DNA of 64,000 nucleotides. Origin: Desulfomonile sp963700305 (GTDB lineage Bacteria > Desulfobacterota > Desulfomonilia > Desulfomonilales > Desulfomonilaceae). Under the pieces are notes generated by a model, which was given only the letters and a program-made list of their open reading frames with translations, made no database searches and was not told the origin of the DNA. Positions 62,107 through 64,000 of the stretch are shown here, in pieces. Positions within the stretch are counted from its first letter, which is position 1; each line of letters opens with the position of its first letter. Position numbers and translations under genes: made by a program. The stretch lies in the NCBI GenBank assembly GCA_963700305.1, contig CAVOXB010000017.1:124001-188000 (forward strand), written 5' to 3'.

Positions 62107-63590
62107 TCCGAGTACTTTCGGAGGTACTGCTTCAATCGAAGCTTCCTGGCCGTGTTTTGGGAGGACATGTATCTGATTCTTCCTAACACGGGCCTTTCGG
62201 GTGCCCAGGGTCTGTCGTAACGTCCCAGGATCCAGAAGATCCCCGAGTAGGAATTGGGGTTGCGACCGTCGAGTGCATACTTGTTGTTAAGGTGCATCAT
62301 TATATCCAGAGCTTTTTCCGGCGACAGCGTCCACTCAAGAATCTTCTTTCCCCACACCATACGAAGATAGTTATGGAGCCGTCCTTCTCGCCGCAGTTGC
62401 CTTTGTGCGGCGTTCCATAGTGGATCATGGGTTTCGGCGTTCTCGAACCGCTCCAGGCCGTACAGGTAGGGTCGGGGATCCTTCCTGTGTATGTCCAGCG
62501 TGTCCCTTGCCCAAGCCGGGAGAGACTCGTATCGGCCATAAAGGGGCATATGAGCACACATGTTGTAGCCAAGCTCTCGCCATGTGATGAGCTGGTCCAG
62601 AAAGGCTTCAGCATTCCGACTCATGCCCCACCAACCCTCACGCTGTCCTCGCCCGCCCGGCCAAATCCTATTCTTGGACCATCCTTCATGATCTATAAGG
62701 TCCTGAAACACCTGATAGACTGAGATATGACCAAAATGAAGATAGGTTGAGAGACCGCTCGTGGCATCGTCGTCAGGATGGTTTCGGCAATCCGTGTATC
62801 GATCGATGCCTTCTTGGAGAAACCTCTCCAGGGTTCGATTTGCTTCACGCTCTCCCCCGTGGATCGGCGATGGCGGGACTGAGTGATCAATCGGAAAGGA
62901 AGCCAAAGGTCCTTCATGCAGGGGCTCGAGGATATCGTGTGCCGGTGGCCATCGGTCCAGAATTCTTCCGGGGAGTTTTCCGTCGAATGGCCGAACACCT
63001 TCGGCGAGAGGGTCAGACTTCGGAAGGGAGTGCAAATGGGGCTCGATGTTGTTCTGGAGGAAACGTCTGAACGAGAAAGCAGTCAAGAAGACCCTGTCCG
63101 TCCAATGTATCGGTAAAAGGCCGTTTGAGTCCACTTTCTCCATGAGGACGGAAACCTGATGGGATGCTGCCTCCACCATCCGGGGTAAGAAGAATGATGG
63201 AAAGTCGTCACTGACAACCACGCATGCTCGCTTTGCCAGTTCCTGTAAGAGCCCCTTGCCGGCTCCGGGGAAAGGTTCCAGATAAGGATAATAAAGAACA
63301 CCGGTTTTTTCTAGGCTCGAGGCGTTGTCCTTCATGCCTTCCATAACGAAACGGTGGAGCCGGTCAGATGCCCATTGGTAGCCGCATCGAAGAGCCTCAA
63401 GGATAATCAGTGGGCGGTTGAATCGGTTCGACCACTCGACAGCCCGTTGGAGACTGAAATTCCAATGAGTTCTTCGGTTGGCAATCATCCAGTAGACAAC
63501 ATAGTCACCGTGAGGGTTTTCCCTTGCCTCGTTGCACTTCAGAATTCGGAACTCGGGTACCTGTGTCACTCTCTGGCCTTGTAACAACAT
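62103..63590 (-). CDS. Class II CPD photolyase
   Basis: Repairs cyclobutane pyrimidine dimers using FADH- and light. Class II marks: VYWMIANRRTHWNFSLQRAV near the start, TSGLSTYLHFGHIS, EAFLDQLITWRELGYNMC, WNAAQRQLRREGRLHNYLRMVWGKKILEW, LNNKYALDGRNPNSYSGIFW and LGRYDRPWAPERPVLGRIRY. The ATG at 63590 gives 495 residues, a normal length; an open extension to 63830 has no similarity. Intact and divergent from a DUF523 gene. Photolyase in an anaerobe suggests at least occasional exposure to light. Confidence 0.92.
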   Translation of the reverse strand: MLLQGQRVTQVPEFRILKCNEARENPHGDYVVYWMIANRRTHWNFSLQRAVEWSNRFNRPLIILEALRCGYQWASDRLHRFVMEGMKDNASSLEKTGVLYYPYLEPFPGAGKGLLQELAKRACVVVSDDFPSFFLPRMVEAASHQVSVLMEKVDSNGLLPIHWTDRVFLTAFSFRRFLQNNIEPHLHSLPKSDPLAEGVRPFDGKLPGRILDRWPPAHDILEPLHEGPLASFPIDHSVPPSPIHGGEREANRTLERFLQEGIDRYTDCRNHPDDDATSGLSTYLHFGHISVYQVFQDLIDHEGWSKNRIWPGGRGQREGWWGMSRNAEAFLDQLITWRELGYNMCAHMPLYGRYESLPAWARDTLDIHRKDPRPYLYGLERFENAETHDPLWNAAQRQLRREGRLHNYLRMVWGKKILEWTLSPEKALDIMMHLNNKYALDGRNPNSYSGIFWILGRYDRPWAPERPVLGRIRYMSSQNTARKLRLKQYLRKYSE

Positions 63591-63722
63591 TCTTGTGTCA
63601 GCCGTTCCGCTGAGTTTCGGCGCAGCCCTTGACGACAGTCCAAGATATGCGGTAATTCTGGGTGATTGTTCGCTGCTTGCCGAGGGATTCGGCCCATCTC
63701 TTGATGAAGGATGATAAGCTAC

Positions 63723-64000
63723 ATGGAAGAGCGGATCAAGCTTGGAGTCAGCGCGTGCCTCCTGGGTCAAAATGTCCGTTACAACGGTGGACACAGCCGA
63801 GATCCGTTCATCACGGACACCCTGTCCCAATATGCTGAATTCTTTCCGGTTTGTCCAGAGGTCGAGTGCGGGCTCGCCGTTCCGAGGGAAGCGATGCGCC
63901 TCGTGGGAGATCCGGAGTCACCGCGCCTGATCACCAGCAACACCAAACAGGATCACACAGAGACGGATGCTGAATTGGTGCTCACGGAAGAGTACGGGAA
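63723..64000 (+). CDS. DUF523 protein, 5' part (runs off the right edge)
   Basis: Starts at the ATG at 63723 (MEERIKLGVSACLLGQNVRY); continues FFPVCPEVECGLAVPREAMR, all typical of DUF523 (YbbK-like), whose conserved cysteines (SACL, VCPE, VECG) may bind an Fe-S cluster. Related proteins carry a C-terminal DUF1722; in E. coli the DUF1722 gene ybgA lies next to phr. The neighbouring divergent photolyase repeats that association. Only 92 codons are in the window. Confidence 0.88.
   Translation, partial: MEERIKLGVSACLLGQNVRYNGGHSRDPFITDTLSQYAEFFPVCPEVECGLAVPREAMRLVGDPESPRLITSNTKQDHTETDAELVLTEEYG

Overview
The window looks like a chromosome segment of a sulfate-reducer-like anaerobic bacterium, most plausibly Desulfobacterota near Desulfomonile/Syntrophobacterales. 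That placement is an inference from gene content: a nap operon in D. desulfuricans-like order, many c-type haems, NrfC/NrfD-type redox modules, a giant acyl-CoA dehydratase activase/DUF2229 protein, fused beta-oxidation enzymes, and several families of dispersed palindromic repeats. No 16S rRNA gene is present to fix it.

Layout. 1-1.7 kb: the 3' part of rtcB (+) and a frameshifted glycosyltransferase (-). 1.9-8.7 kb: a complete trpEGDCFBA operon (-) with a promoter, a 22-codon Trp-rich leader peptide and an attenuator. 8.75-11.4 kb: livMGF (+), with livG broken three times. 11.9-12.6 kb: lepB. 12.7-23 kb: a ten-gene respiratory operon (-). It reads octahaem HAO-like cytochrome, tetrahaem lipoprotein, NrfC-like Fe-S protein, NrfD-like quinol subunit, HEAT protein, NapM-like cytochrome, NapA, NapD, NapG, NapH. 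23.3-27.7 kb: a 45-residue membrane protein, three uncharacterised genes and a sensor kinase with an unusual haem-like motif.

28.2-41.9 kb: a TetR-controlled beta-oxidation cluster (+). It holds MaoC-SDR-SCP2, an HMGS-like-DUF35-SDR-SCP2 fusion, an SCP-x thiolase, an acyl-CoA dehydrogenase, an alpha/beta hydrolase, a beta-CASP metallo-beta-lactamase and an acyl-CoA ligase. A REP-associated tyrosine transposase flanked by its palindromes sits inside it. 42-50.4 kb: a truncated bcp, a DUF1648 protein, an MBL hydrolase, and a 2-oxoacid dehydrogenase complex with lipB (lipB-E1alpha-E1beta-E2-lpd, -). 50.7-54.8 kb: uspA, an orphan livK, ruvX-mltG. 55-60 kb: the activase megaprotein and yraN. 60-64 kb: tRNA-Arg(ACG), an integrase remnant, a 5'-truncated IS630 with a -1 slippery site, a photolyase-related pseudogene cut by that IS, a class II photolyase and a DUF523 gene.

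How the parts fit. The respiratory operon would take electrons from quinol through NrfCD/NapGH and multihaem cytochromes to periplasmic nitrate reductase; the octahaem protein is a candidate nitrite or hydroxylamine enzyme. The fatty-acid-like cluster would activate and degrade acyl-CoAs, with SCP2 domains as lipid carriers tethered to the enzymes.

A caution about the sequence: at least 15 single-base frameshifts interrupt otherwise well-conserved genes (trpA, trpC, trpD, trpE, livG, napG, nrfC-like, E1alpha and others). Five share the context AGAAAC where AGAAC restores the frame. This pattern suggests systematic sequence error more than gene decay, so coordinates of frameshifted genes cover the whole reconstructed gene.
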